The notes below the pieces were generated by a model. The model was given only the letters and a program-made list of their open reading frames with translations, ran no database searches and had not been told where the DNA came from. Positions 43,101-51,731 of a stretch of 64,000 nt of DNA are shown piece after piece. Made by a program: the position numbers and the translations under genes. The number at the start of each line of letters is the position of its first letter. The first letter of the stretch is position 1. The DNA comes from Paludibaculum sp. (GTDB lineage Bacteria > Acidobacteriota > Terriglobia > Bryobacterales > Bryobacteraceae), in the NCBI GenBank assembly GCA_029973955.1, contig JARKQJ010000196.1:1-64000 (forward strand), given 5' to 3'.

Positions 43101-43619
43101 ATGGTCCGTCCTTACCGCGGGGTTTACCCCAAAATCGCTGCCACCGCTTACGTCGATCAGGCCTCCACCGTCATCGGTGAAGTCACCCTCGGCGAACGCG
43201 CTTCCGTCTGGCCCTCCGCCGTCCTCCGCGGCGACGTGAATAAGATCGAGATCGGCGACGACACCAACATCCAGGACGGCTCCGTCCTCCACGGTGAACT
43301 CGACCGCTACCCCGTCATCCTCGGCGCTCGCGTCACTGTCGGCCACATGGCCTGCCTCCACGGCTGCGTGGTCGAGGACGATGTGCTCATCGGCATCGGC
43401 GCCATCGTCCTCAACGGCGCCCGCGTCGGCAAGGGCTCCATCGTCGCCGCCGGCGCCCTCGTCCCCGAAGGCATGGAAATCCCGCCGGACTCTATGGTCA
43501 TGGGTACCCCCGCCAAGGTCCGCCGCGCCGTCTCTGAAGACGAGAAGAAGCGCTTCGCCGAAAACGCCCAGCGCTACATCCGCTACCGCCAGCAATACCG
43601 TGACGAGGCTGCACACTAA
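43101..43619 (+). CDS. Gamma-class carbonic anhydrase family protein
   Basis: A 172-residue left-handed beta-helix protein. Hexapeptide repeats begin at ATAYVDQASTVIGEVTLG. Zinc-type histidines are visible in SVLHGELDR and VTVGHMACLHGC, in the spacing of the gamma carbonic anhydrase/YrdA/PaaY group, and IPPDSMVMGTPAKVRR ends the helix. Whether it hydrates CO2 or has another acyl- or metal-dependent role is uncertain, as for most YrdA-like members. The ATG at 43101 gives the usual N-terminus. Its stop is directly followed by the hisS ATG. Confidence 0.87.
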   Translation: MVRPYRGVYPKIAATAYVDQASTVIGEVTLGERASVWPSAVLRGDVNKIEIGDDTNIQDGSVLHGELDRYPVILGARVTVGHMACLHGCVVEDDVLIGIGAIVLNGARVGKGSIVAAGALVPEGMEIPPDSMVMGTPAKVRRAVSEDEKKRFAENAQRYIRYRQQYRDEAAH

Positions 43620-44867
43620 ATGATCAAAGCCATCCGCGGCACCCGCGATATCCTCCCCCCCGCTTCCGCCCTCTGGAACCACGTCGAAGCCGCCACCCGC
43701 AAAGTCTGCCACGGCTTCCACTACCAGGAGATCCGCACCCCCATCTTCGAAGAGACCGCCCTCTTCGCCCGTGGCGTCGGCGCCGAAACCGACATCGTCT
43801 CCAAGGAGATGTACACCTGGGACGACCGCGACGGCACCTCCATCACCCTCCGTCCCGAAAACACCGCCTCCGTCATCCGCGCCTACATCGAACACCGCCT
43901 CGACCAGATCCCCGGCCTCAAGAAGCTCTACTACATCGGCCCCATGTTCCGCCGCGAGCGCCCCCAGAAGGGCCGCTACCGCCAGTTCTCTCAAATCGGC
44001 GCCGAGTGCATCGGCTCCGAATCCCCCGTCGTCGACGCCGAGATCATCGAACTCTCGCTCGACATCCTCAAAAGCTGCGGCGTCCAGAACCCCCATCTCC
44101 TCCTCAACTCCGTCGGCTGCCCCGACTGCCGCCCCAGGTTCATCGAGGCGCTCCGCGAGCGCCTCCAGTCCGTCAAGCACACCATGTGCGCCGACTGCCA
44201 GCGCCGCGCCGATACCAACGCCCTCCGCGTCCTCGACTGCAAGGTCCCCGAAGACCAGAACATCATCGACTCGCTTCCCTCCATCCAGGACCACCTCTGC
44301 GAGGCTTGCTCCAAGCACTTCGCCACCGTCCGCACCCTCCTGGAAGCCCGCGGCATCGACTACGAGATCCGCTCCCGCCTCGTCCGTGGCCTCGACTACT
44401 ACACCCGCACCACCTTCGAGGTCACCCACGGCGCACTCGGCGCCCAGAACTCCATCCTCGGCGGCGGCCGCTACGATGGCCTCGCCGAATCCCTCGGCTC
44501 CCGCGTCCCCGCCCCCGGCATCGGCTTCTCCATCGGCGAGGACCGCCTCGTCATGGCCATCGAAGAGCACGTCAAAGCCGAAGACCTCGCCCGCCTCGAC
44601 GTCTTCTTAATCGCCCTCGGCGACGCCGCCCTCCACCACGCCGCCCTCCTCGCCCGCGACCTCCGCGCCGCCGGCGCCTCCGTCGAACTCTCCGCCGACC
44701 ACAAGGTCAAGCGCGCCATGGAGACCGCCAACAAGCTCAACGCCAGGTTCGCCCTCATCCTCGGCGACAACGAAATCGCCGCCGGAGTTTACGCCCTCAA
44801 AGACATGGCCGCCGGCACCCAGGAGGACCTCTCCAAGGAAGCCCTCCTCGCCCGCTTCGGCGCCTGA
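43620..44867 (+). CDS. hisS: Histidyl-tRNA synthetase
   Basis: A 415-residue class II aminoacyl-tRNA synthetase charging tRNA-His. Class II motif 1 lies around YQEIRTPIFEE, motif 2 is MFRRERPQKGRYRQFSQ, the two HisRS signatures are LVRGLDYYTRTTFE and GGGRYDGL, and motif 3 is GIGFSIGEDRL. The C-terminal anticodon-binding domain starts at RLDVFLIALGD. A cysteine-rich insertion (CPDCRPRF, CADCQRRAD, CEACSKHF) looks like a zinc-binding module seen in some bacterial HisRS. It begins at the base following the carbonic anhydrase stop and is followed by an intrinsic terminator. Confidence 0.97.
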   Translation: MIKAIRGTRDILPPASALWNHVEAATRKVCHGFHYQEIRTPIFEETALFARGVGAETDIVSKEMYTWDDRDGTSITLRPENTASVIRAYIEHRLDQIPGLKKLYYIGPMFRRERPQKGRYRQFSQIGAECIGSESPVVDAEIIELSLDILKSCGVQNPHLLLNSVGCPDCRPRFIEALRERLQSVKHTMCADCQRRADTNALRVLDCKVPEDQNIIDSLPSIQDHLCEACSKHFATVRTLLEARGIDYEIRSRLVRGLDYYTRTTFEVTHGALGAQNSILGGGRYDGLAESLGSRVPAPGIGFSIGEDRLVMAIEEHVKAEDLARLDVFLIALGDAALHHAALLARDLRAAGASVELSADHKVKRAMETANKLNARFALILGDNEIAAGVYALKDMAAGTQEDLSKEALLARFGA

Positions 44868-44914
44868 TACCTGCACGCAATCTGCGCGAAAACGCGCCGA
44901 AAGATGCCTCCAAC

Positions 44915-44947
44915 CGCCACTTTCGTGCATGAAAGTCGCGTTTTTTT
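44915..44947 (+). terminator. Rho-independent terminator of hisS
   Basis: Stem CGC-C-ACTTTC (44915-44924) pairs with GAAAGT-C-GCG (44931-44940) with one C-C mismatch, loop GTGCAT, followed immediately by seven T (44941-44947). Confidence 0.8.
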
Positions 44948-44961
44948 GCGCTACTCTGTAA

Positions 44962-45095
44962 TTGCCTAACCTTCCGGACAACCGGAGGGGCGGGGGACCC
45001 ATCCCTTGGGGCGCATCGGCAGTCTTCCGCCGTAGGGTACTTTTCAGCCCGAGCCCGTCAGCTAACCTCGCAGGCGAATTGGAGAGCCGTCAAGG
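44962..45095 (+). promoter_or_regulatory. ydaO/yuaA-type riboswitch (c-di-AMP)
   Basis: The leader contains the diagnostic conserved blocks of the ydaO/yuaA class in order: GGGGGACCCA (44992-45001), TTGGGGCG, AGGGTAC, then CCCGAGCCCGTCAGCTAACC and CTCGCAGGCG ending near 45076, followed by GGAGAG. The spacing and the GTCAGCTAACCTCG block match the known c-di-AMP aptamer. It sits after the hisS terminator and ends about 35 nt before the start codon of an APC permease, so c-di-AMP binding probably represses that gene. No separate terminator hairpin is obvious, so control may act at translation or by an overlapping terminator. Confidence 0.9.
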
Positions 45096-45130
45096 CCCGT
45101 AAGTCCTTGGCGCGAAAGGAGCCCGCCACC

Positions 45131-47323
45131 ATGTCCACCGCCGTGGACGGCGCACCGCTATCGCGGCAGCGCATCGTCATCGCCTCCACCGTCGCCCTGT
45201 CCTTCATCTCGTTTTGGCGCGCCGCGGCCATTGTTTTGAGTGACTTGGCCTCTTCCGCCTACTACGTCGGCGGCATCGCCGAACAGGCCATCGGCAAGGC
45301 CGCCCCCTGGTTCATCCTCGGCATCATGCTCTTTAGCTATGCCGTGCGCGCGGTCTACATCGAAGGCTGCGCCATGTACGTCCGCGGTGGCGTCTATCGC
45401 GTTGTCCACGAAGCACTTGGCCCGCGCATGGCCAAGCTCGCCGTCTCCGCCCTGATGTTCGATTACGTTCTCACCGGCCCCATCTCCGCCGTCTCCGCCG
45501 GCCTCTATATCTCAGGGCTGCTCAACGAAACGGCCGAGCACTTCCTGCATCTGAAGAATCCTCCCGTCAACGAAGCGGCCTTCGCCGTGGCGTTCGCGCT
45601 GTCCGTCACCGTCTACTTCTGGTGGCAGAACATCAAAGGCATCCACGAGAGTTCGCAGAAAGCCTTGCGAATCATGCAGGTGACCACTGCGATGGTGGTG
45701 ACGCTGATCCTCTGGTCTGTCTACACCCTCCTTGCCAAGGGTTATCAGCCCGTGCCGCTGCCGACCATCGCGAACCTGCACCTGAGTCCGGAGTCGCTGG
45801 GATGGTTGCCCTTGAACTGGGCCACTTCGATTCCCGCCATCGCTGTGCTGGTGGGGCTGGGCCACTCGCTGCTGGCGATGTCGGGCGAAGAGACGCTGGC
45901 GCAGGTGAACCGCGAGATCGCGCACCCGAAGCTGAAGAACCTGGAACGCGCCGGCCTGGTGATCTTCCTCTACTCGATGCTGTTCACCTCGCTGGTCTCG
46001 TTCTTCGCGGTGATGATCATCCCCGACGGCGCGCGCAAGCACTTCCTCGACAACCTGATCGGCGGGCTGGCGATGCACCTCGCCGGGCCGGACATGCTGA
46101 AGCTCGCCTTCCAGGGCGTGGTGGTAACCATCGGCGCGCTGATCCTGTCGGGCGCCGTGAACACTTCGATCATCGGCTCCAACGGCGTACTCAACCGCGT
46201 GGCGGAAGACCGCGTCCTGCCGCTCTGGTTCCGCAAGCCCCACAGAAAATTCGGCACCACCTACCGCATGGTCAACATGATCGTGCTGCTGCAGCTCATC
46301 ACCATTCTGCTGAGCCGCGGCAACGTCTACCTGCTGGGCGAGGCTTATGCCTTCGGCGTCGTCTGGAGTTTCGCCTTCAACGCCACTTCAGTGCTGATTC
46401 TGCGCTTCAAGAACCGCGAGCCGCGGGAATGGCGCGTGCCGGTCAACCTCAAAGTCGGCGGAGTGGAGTTGCCCATCGGCCTCGGCCTGATCACGCTCAC
46501 GCTATTCACCCTCGCCATCACCAACGTCCTCACCAAGAAACTGGCCACCATCTGGGGCACGGTGTTCACGCTGGCCTTCTTCCTGCTCTTTGTGATCTCG
46601 GAGAAGATCAATCTGCGCCGCTCGGCCGGCGCGGGCGCCTCGCACGAACAGTTCCGGCTCGACGAAGCCGATGAGGTCTCTTCCAGCGCCATCGACGTGC
46701 GGACGGGCAGCGTCCTGGTAGCGGTGCGCAACCCGCGCAAGCTGCAGCATCTGAAGCGCGTTCTCGAAAAGACAGACCCGCGTAAGCAGGATATCGTCGC
46801 CGTCTCGATCTCCGACGAATCCACGCCATTCACAGAGCGCGAGTCCGAACTCTTCACCTCCGTGGTCACCCTGGCCGAAAAGGCCGGCAAGACCGTGAAA
46901 CTGCTGACGGTTCCGGGCACTAACGCGCTCTATGCGCTGGTGCAGACCGCCGCCCAACTGCAATCGAACCGCATCGTCATCGGCGGTTCGCCCAACGCCG
47001 GCCCTGCGCAACTCGGCCACAACATCGGCTTGCAGTGGGAGAAGCTGCCCGAGCCGCGCCCGGCTCTCTCGCTCGAAATTGTCGCGGAAGATCCGGAAGA
47101 GAAGCCCTTCTTCGTCAACCTCGGCCCGCACCCGCCGCGCCTCTGGCCCGAAGACATCGAACTGCTCCACCAACTCTGGCTCCAACTCACCGAGGAAGGC
47201 CCCGGCCACAAACTCCGCCATCGCGACGTGGTCGGCGTCGCCCTACACCGCCTGCGGATCGACCTGTCTGGCGAACGCCGCAAAGAGGTGCTCGAAGACG
47301 TTCAGCGCGCCGCCAACCACTGA
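45131..47323 (+). CDS. APC-superfamily permease with cytosolic C-terminal USP-like domain, KimA-like candidate
   Basis: A 730-residue transporter. About twelve hydrophobic segments fill residues 15-500, beginning VIASTVALSFISFWRAAAIVLSDL and including SGEETLAQVNREIAHPK, typical of amino acid permease-like APC proteins. From about residue 530 a soluble domain starts (TGSVLVAVRNPRKLQHLKRVLE) with VTLAEKAGKTVKLLTVPG and SNRIVIGGSP, resembling a universal stress protein fold. The riboswitch in front is the class that controls KimA-type potassium importers and other permeases, so potassium uptake is a good hypothesis; amino acid transport is the alternative. AAGGAG lies 9 nt before the ATG at 45131. 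Its 3' end overlaps the convergent porin gene by 22 bases. Confidence 0.87.
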   Translation: MSTAVDGAPLSRQRIVIASTVALSFISFWRAAAIVLSDLASSAYYVGGIAEQAIGKAAPWFILGIMLFSYAVRAVYIEGCAMYVRGGVYRVVHEALGPRMAKLAVSALMFDYVLTGPISAVSAGLYISGLLNETAEHFLHLKNPPVNEAAFAVAFALSVTVYFWWQNIKGIHESSQKALRIMQVTTAMVVTLILWSVYTLLAKGYQPVPLPTIANLHLSPESLGWLPLNWATSIPAIAVLVGLGHSLLAMSGEETLAQVNREIAHPKLKNLERAGLVIFLYSMLFTSLVSFFAVMIIPDGARKHFLDNLIGGLAMHLAGPDMLKLAFQGVVVTIGALILSGAVNTSIIGSNGVLNRVAEDRVLPLWFRKPHRKFGTTYRMVNMIVLLQLITILLSRGNVYLLGEAYAFGVVWSFAFNATSVLILRFKNREPREWRVPVNLKVGGVELPIGLGLITLTLFTLAITNVLTKKLATIWGTVFTLAFFLLFVISEKINLRRSAGAGASHEQFRLDEADEVSSSAIDVRTGSVLVAVRNPRKLQHLKRVLEKTDPRKQDIVAVSISDESTPFTERESELFTSVVTLAEKAGKTVKLLTVPGTNALYALVQTAAQLQSNRIVIGGSPNAGPAQLGHNIGLQWEKLPEPRPALSLEIVAEDPEEKPFFVNLGPHPPRLWPEDIELLHQLWLQLTEEGPGHKLRHRDVVGVALHRLRIDLSGERRKEVLEDVQRAANH

Positions 47324-48630
47324 GCCGGCAGCCGCCAGCGGTGCTGGTAGATGATCTCGAAGCGCAGGAAATAGCCCATGTCTCTACCTGTGTAGAAGTC
47401 ACCGGGAGAGTGGTTCTCCCAAAGCACGTGCCCGGACCACTCTTTGTTCATGTTGAGCCCCATCCGGGCCTGGAACATGTTGCCGCGCACCGTGCCCTTG
47501 TCGAACACCGCCGGCGTGCGGCCGAAGGGCTGGAAGGCGTCCATGCGGTACCAGGTGAAGCGCAAGTCCATCTTTTTCAGTGGGGTAATGCCGTACTCGG
47601 CCTGCCACATCGAGGTGTTGGTCCAGTACGCCACGCCCTTTTCACGGAACTGACTATAAATGTAGAGTTCACTCCACTTGGGCCATCGGGAAAAGAGCGG
47701 ATCCCAGCCTTCAATGCGGCCAGGCGTTGCCGGATCATCGCCCGACAGGCCCCAGTAACCGGCTTGAATGTACGACTTTGCCGGTGCATCGAAGCTCTTC
47801 TTCACATAGCTGTAGCCGCCCCAGGCCGAGATGGGAACGTGCGTCTGCTGCGCGCCACGCTGCACGGCGAATTCACTGGTAGACGAGAATCCCCTTGGCA
47901 ACTGCTTCACCAGACGGGCGCCCGTGGTGTGCAGATGGCGATCAGGCTGGTATTGCGGATTGGTCACCAACCGCGTGTCGTGAAACTCGCGCTTGTAAAG
48001 GTAGTACGCTTCCAGCGAGGTCTTGGCATTCAACTTACGAGTGTAGTATGAGCCCAGCGCCGACTCTGTCCACTCCTCCAGGAGACGGTGTTGATCATGG
48101 AAGCGGGGGAGGAAGCGGTCGTAGGCGGGATCGTAGATGCCGATGAAGTCAAGCGTTGAATTCTTACTACTGTAGGTCAATACCGCCGCGTTGTGGTAGA
48201 TGGTCCTGGAGCCATCCCACGGATTGCCTTCCAGGAGAATAAAGCCTTCTCCTTTCATCAGGTTCTGGCGCCCGACGCGGAGCGAAAGCCGCTTGGAGAA
48301 GAAGTGGTTGATGTGGACATAGGCGGTTTCGAAGGCAAACTCGTCGAAGTGGTTGTCAGCGCTCATGATCTGGTTGGTCTCCTGGTTGATCCCCACGGAG
48401 AACTCGATGTTGGAGGTGACGGGGATACGCGTCCATAGGCGGGTCCGGTAGCGGATTTGATTGCGCTGGTCGTTGGTGTTGTCCGACCAGTCCAGGATGT
48501 TGTTCCAGTTTTCATTGCGCACGCGTTGCTCGAAGCCGATTTCGATGGGAGGCTTCTCTTCGGGGGCCGGAGAGGTGGTCTGCTGGGCGGCGGCTGTGGC
48601 GGCAACCAGCAGGAGTGCAGCGCGCGTCAT
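47302..48630 (-). CDS. Alginate-export-type outer membrane porin
   Basis: A 442-residue exported protein (signal ALLLVAATAAAQ) made of alternating amphipathic strands rich in Tyr, Phe and Trp. It matches the alginate export domain pattern: IEIGFEQRVRNENWNN, RYRTRLWTRIPVTSNIEFSVG, SKRLSLRVGRQNL, WDGSRTIYHNAAVL and a C-terminal FLRFEIIYQHRW-type end strand. Members form 16-18 strand barrels that pass acidic polysaccharides or small anions. No polysaccharide synthesis genes are adjacent. Single gene, convergent with the APC permease. Confidence 0.8.
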   Translation of the reverse strand: MTRAALLLVAATAAAQQTTSPAPEEKPPIEIGFEQRVRNENWNNILDWSDNTNDQRNQIRYRTRLWTRIPVTSNIEFSVGINQETNQIMSADNHFDEFAFETAYVHINHFFSKRLSLRVGRQNLMKGEGFILLEGNPWDGSRTIYHNAAVLTYSSKNSTLDFIGIYDPAYDRFLPRFHDQHRLLEEWTESALGSYYTRKLNAKTSLEAYYLYKREFHDTRLVTNPQYQPDRHLHTTGARLVKQLPRGFSSTSEFAVQRGAQQTHVPISAWGGYSYVKKSFDAPAKSYIQAGYWGLSGDDPATPGRIEGWDPLFSRWPKWSELYIYSQFREKGVAYWTNTSMWQAEYGITPLKKMDLRFTWYRMDAFQPFGRTPAVFDKGTVRGNMFQARMGLNMNKEWSGHVLWENHSPGDFYTGRDMGYFLRFEIIYQHRWRLPAQWLAAR

Positions 48631-48858
48631 GCAGAAAACAAGATCTCATACTCTGATTTATATGAAAACCACCTCCTGCAAGTGGGGCATGGCAGGGGCC
48701 GCAGGAGCCGCGGTGCGGAGCAGGCCGCGCCAGCGCGCGGGAAGCGGTGGCGCAGGCGGGGCATTCTGGGACCCATGCTAGACTCTAGGCGGGGAGGTCG
48801 TGCGCGGGCCCTTGGTGAAGCGTCTGGCAAGATCTCCGCATCTCTAGGAAGAACCCCC

Positions 48859-49257
48859 ATGATCCGAACGGCGTGGCGCAGTACCGGCTTGGCACTTGCG
48901 CTACTGTTCTGTTTCGGGCCATTCAGCGCCGCGCTCATTCAACTATCCGGCAGCGAAGATCGCGATTGCGGGATGGAGTGCTGCCGGCGCTCGAAGGTCT
49001 GCTGCTGCCGCAAGGGCAAAGGCGTCCACGAGAACAAACCGGGCTGGTTTGACCAGCCGAGTTGCGCCGGCCGCTGCGGGCATCCGCCCGCGTTGCCTGT
49101 TCTGAGCGCACCCGCCTTCACGCAGGAGCGCGCCAGCTTCAACCCCGTCCAGGAGACGCTTCGCCTTTCCCCGCGCATGGAAGTCCGCCGCGTGGAAGCA
49201 AAACCGTCTTTCGCTCTCTTCGGCCGCCCGCCTCCTCCCGCCACCCTTTCCGCATAG
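48859..49257 (+). CDS. Small Cys-rich exported protein, possible metal binder
   Basis: A 132-residue protein. The N-terminus (STGLALALLFCFGPFSAALI) is a signal peptide or anchor. The mature start has clustered cysteines: Cys37, Cys41-Cys42 (DCGMECC) and Cys48-50 (KVCCCRKGKG), plus CAGRCGH further on, a pattern suited to soft-metal binding. The rest is low in predicted structure and rich in Pro and Arg. I do not recognise a family. It lies 155 nt upstream of an OprC-like TonB receptor in the same direction, suggesting a shared role in copper handling. The start at 48859 is chosen for the signal peptide; no strong ribosome binding site is visible. Confidence 0.6.
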   Translation: MIRTAWRSTGLALALLFCFGPFSAALIQLSGSEDRDCGMECCRRSKVCCCRKGKGVHENKPGWFDQPSCAGRCGHPPALPVLSAPAFTQERASFNPVQETLRLSPRMEVRRVEAKPSFALFGRPPPPATLSA

Positions 49258-49301
49258 CTTTAGGCCGGATCTCTCCTCGCACGCCCGTGAATCGCCGCCG
49301 G

Positions 49302-49376
49302 CTGAACGTCCGCGTTCAGACCGGTGCGCTCCCACGTGCGGGAGGCCTCGTCTGATTGGGGCGCCGGAACGCGCCC
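49302..49376 (+). promoter_or_regulatory. Three consecutive hairpins in the leader of the TonB receptor gene
   Basis: Perfect stems: CTGAACG/CGTTCAG with a TCCG (UNCG) tetraloop at 49302-49319; CTCCC/GGGAG at 49329-49344; GGGCGC/GCGCCC at 49359-49376. None is followed by a T run, so they do not look like intrinsic terminators. A structured regulatory leader is possible; I could not match it to a known riboswitch. Confidence 0.5.
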
Positions 49377-49412
49377 GAGGATTGGAACCCATGAAAATTC
49401 AGGGAGTAATGA

Positions 49413-51731
49413 GTGCAGGGCCTATTCACTGGAAGTAGTTTTGTCTTGTTGTGCCTGGCAGCGGCGGCGACGCTGGCCTCCGGCGCGGAGATTGGCGGAC
49501 GGGTGATAGACAGGACGGGCGCGGGGATTCCCGCGGCCATGGTGCAGTTGATTGCCAACGGGCGGGCCGTGACGCAGACGAAGACGGACGTCCACGGCGA
49601 GTTCAAGTTGAACCCGCCGGAGATGACGCCGGGCGGCGACTACCAGGTGCTGGCGGCGGCCAGCGGCTTCGCGCCCGCCATCCAGCGGGCTGAAAGCCGC
49701 GTGGAACTGACGCTCGACGTCGCGCCGTACCGGCAGGCGATGGAGATCCAGGCGTCGATTCCGGCGAGCGACGCGCTGCTGGATTTCAGTGGCGTCCGGG
49801 AGAGTTCGGCCAAAGACCTGGGCGAAGCGCTGACGTCGGTGGACGGCGTGTGGAAGATCCGGAAGGCGGGCATCGCCAACGACCTGGTAATCCGCGGATT
49901 CCAGCAAAACAACATCAATGTGCTGGTGAACGGCTCGCGCACATACGGCGCCTGCCCGAGCCACATGGATCCGCCGGCACAGCACGTCGACTTCGCCGAA
50001 GTGGATCACGTAGAGGTGACCAAGGGCGCCTTCGACGTGGCCAACCAAGGCAGCCTGGGCGCGGTGGTGAACATCGTGACGAAGCGGCCCGACATGGGCT
50101 TCGCCGTGAAGCCCGCCTTCAGCTTCGGCTCGTTCGGCTTCTACAATCCGAGCATCACGGCCTCTTACGGCAACCGGGCGGTGCGGGTGCTGGGCGGCTA
50201 CTCGTTCCGGACTTCGGAGCCGTACAAAGACGGCAGCGGACGGCGTTTCACGGAATACGCCAACTACAGCGCCGCGGGCCGGGATCAGCAGTCCTTCACC
50301 ATCCATACGGGCTGGCTGGAGACGCAGTTTTCGCTCAGCGACCGGCAGCAGCTCACCGTGGGCTACTCGCGGCAGCAGGCGGGCCTGATCCTCTACCCGT
50401 ACCTGCAGATGGACTCCGACTACGACAACGCCGACCGCGGCACCTTCCGCTACGCGGCGCAAAACCTGACGAGCGGCCTGCGCAACCTGCGCGTGGAAGG
50501 CTACTTCACGCAGGTGCGGCACTTCATGACGGACAGCCGGCGCAGTTCGGCGATGATGGGCAACTGGACGATGGCCGGCGACGCGAAGACGCGGGCCATC
50601 GGCGGACGCGTGGAAGGCGATGTAGGCCGCAACTGGACGGCGGGCGTGGAGAGCTACCAGAGGGAGTGGGCCCTGCTGGGCTCCATGAGGATGGGCGGCG
50701 CGGTGATGGTGAGTCCGTCGATCCCCGACGTGAGGACGCAGACGCTGGGGGCGTTTGTGAGCTACCGCCGCAGTTTGACGGAACGCCTGCAATTGACGGG
50801 CGGCCTGCGCTACGACCACGCGCAGATGGAGGTGCAATCGGCGCAGGCGTCGACGAACCTGTATTACCAGTTCCACGACACGCGGCGGACGAGCAACGCG
50901 GACAACTACGTCTCCGGCAATGCGCGGTTGAGCTATGGGCTGCCGAGGTCGATGGAGGTTTTCGCCGGCGCGGGCACGTCCGGGCGCATTCCGGACGCGG
51001 AGGAGCGCTACATCAGCCGCGGCATGGGGTCCGGCGCGACGGTGGGCAACCCGCTGCTGCCGGTGACGCGCAACACGGAAACGATGGCGGGCTGGAGCCT
51101 CAATCAGCAGAGGGTGTACCTGCGGCCGATGGTCTTTTACTCGTTCCTCGACAACTTCATCCTGGTGAACAACCAGCCGCAGATGAACGGGGTGGCGATG
51201 GGGGGCATGACGACGGGCGGGATGGCGACGGGCGGGATGGCGATGGCCGCCACGGCACGGTCGTTTACGAACGTGAACGCGCGGATGTACGGCGGCGAGA
51301 TGACCTACGGGGTGCAGTTGTCCAGGGCGCTGTGGCTGAACGGTGGCGGATCATATTCGCGGGGCACGGTGACGCCGCGGCCGATGGTAAACGTCAGGAG
51401 CGGCAACATCCCGGAGATGCCGCCACTGCGGGGCTGGAGCGCGTTGCGCTATTCGCACCGCTGGGCCTATGCCGAGTTCGGCACGGTGGCGGCCAACCGG
51501 CAGGATCTGGTGAGCACGGATCTGAAGGAAGCGCCCACCGCCGGGTACGCCGTATTGAACTTCAAAGTGGGTTTCACGCACCGCAAGCTCTCCGGCAGCT
51601 TCGGCGTCGACAACCTGCTGAATCGCTACTACTACGAGCACCTCTCCTACTATCGCGATCCGTTCGCGGCGGGGTTGAAGGTACCCGAGCCGGGCCGCAA
51701 TTTCTTCGGACAAGTGAGGTACACGTTTTGA
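49413..51731 (+). CDS. TonB-dependent receptor, OprC/NosA-like copper type
   Basis: A 772-residue outer-membrane receptor. After the signal peptide (VLLCLAAAATLASGA) comes a carboxypeptidase-regulatory-like domain (EIGGRVIDRTGAGIPAAMVQ to about residue 105), then the plug (VRESSAKDLGEALTSVDGV, DLVIRGFQQNNINVLVNG, VEVTKGAFDVANQGSLGAVV) and a barrel ending FGQVRYTF. The plug has Cys181-Pro-Ser-His-Met185 followed by DPPAQ, matching the CxxxM copper site of OprC. A Met-rich stretch with MGGM and TGGM repeats lies at residues 591-613. Copper uptake is therefore the leading hypothesis. The start is a GTG with GGGAG 6 nt upstream. Coupled to the CcmH-like gene behind it. Confidence 0.87.
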   Translation: MQGLFTGSSFVLLCLAAAATLASGAEIGGRVIDRTGAGIPAAMVQLIANGRAVTQTKTDVHGEFKLNPPEMTPGGDYQVLAAASGFAPAIQRAESRVELTLDVAPYRQAMEIQASIPASDALLDFSGVRESSAKDLGEALTSVDGVWKIRKAGIANDLVIRGFQQNNINVLVNGSRTYGACPSHMDPPAQHVDFAEVDHVEVTKGAFDVANQGSLGAVVNIVTKRPDMGFAVKPAFSFGSFGFYNPSITASYGNRAVRVLGGYSFRTSEPYKDGSGRRFTEYANYSAAGRDQQSFTIHTGWLETQFSLSDRQQLTVGYSRQQAGLILYPYLQMDSDYDNADRGTFRYAAQNLTSGLRNLRVEGYFTQVRHFMTDSRRSSAMMGNWTMAGDAKTRAIGGRVEGDVGRNWTAGVESYQREWALLGSMRMGGAVMVSPSIPDVRTQTLGAFVSYRRSLTERLQLTGGLRYDHAQMEVQSAQASTNLYYQFHDTRRTSNADNYVSGNARLSYGLPRSMEVFAGAGTSGRIPDAEERYISRGMGSGATVGNPLLPVTRNTETMAGWSLNQQRVYLRPMVFYSFLDNFILVNNQPQMNGVAMGGMTTGGMATGGMAMAATARSFTNVNARMYGGEMTYGVQLSRALWLNGGGSYSRGTVTPRPMVNVRSGNIPEMPPLRGWSALRYSHRWAYAEFGTVAANRQDLVSTDLKEAPTAGYAVLNFKVGFTHRKLSGSFGVDNLLNRYYYEHLSYYRDPFAAGLKVPEPGRNFFGQVRYTF

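Noticed and set aside
43065..44570. 501-codon open frame on the - strand opposite carbonic anhydrase and hisS
   Set aside because: Acidic low-complexity translation crossing two well-identified + strand genes.
44884..44897. GCGCG-AAAA-CGCGC hairpin after hisS as terminator
   Set aside because: No T run follows it; the stem at 44915-44940 with seven T is the better terminator.
49258..49412. Cobalamin or guanidine riboswitch before the TonB receptor
   Set aside because: No B12-box sequence and loops are not ACGR; kept only as an unclassified structured leader.
49391..49438. 15-codon peptide overlapping the start of the TonB receptor
   Set aside because: Possible leader peptide, but no ribosome binding site or repeated regulatory codons; not listed as a gene.
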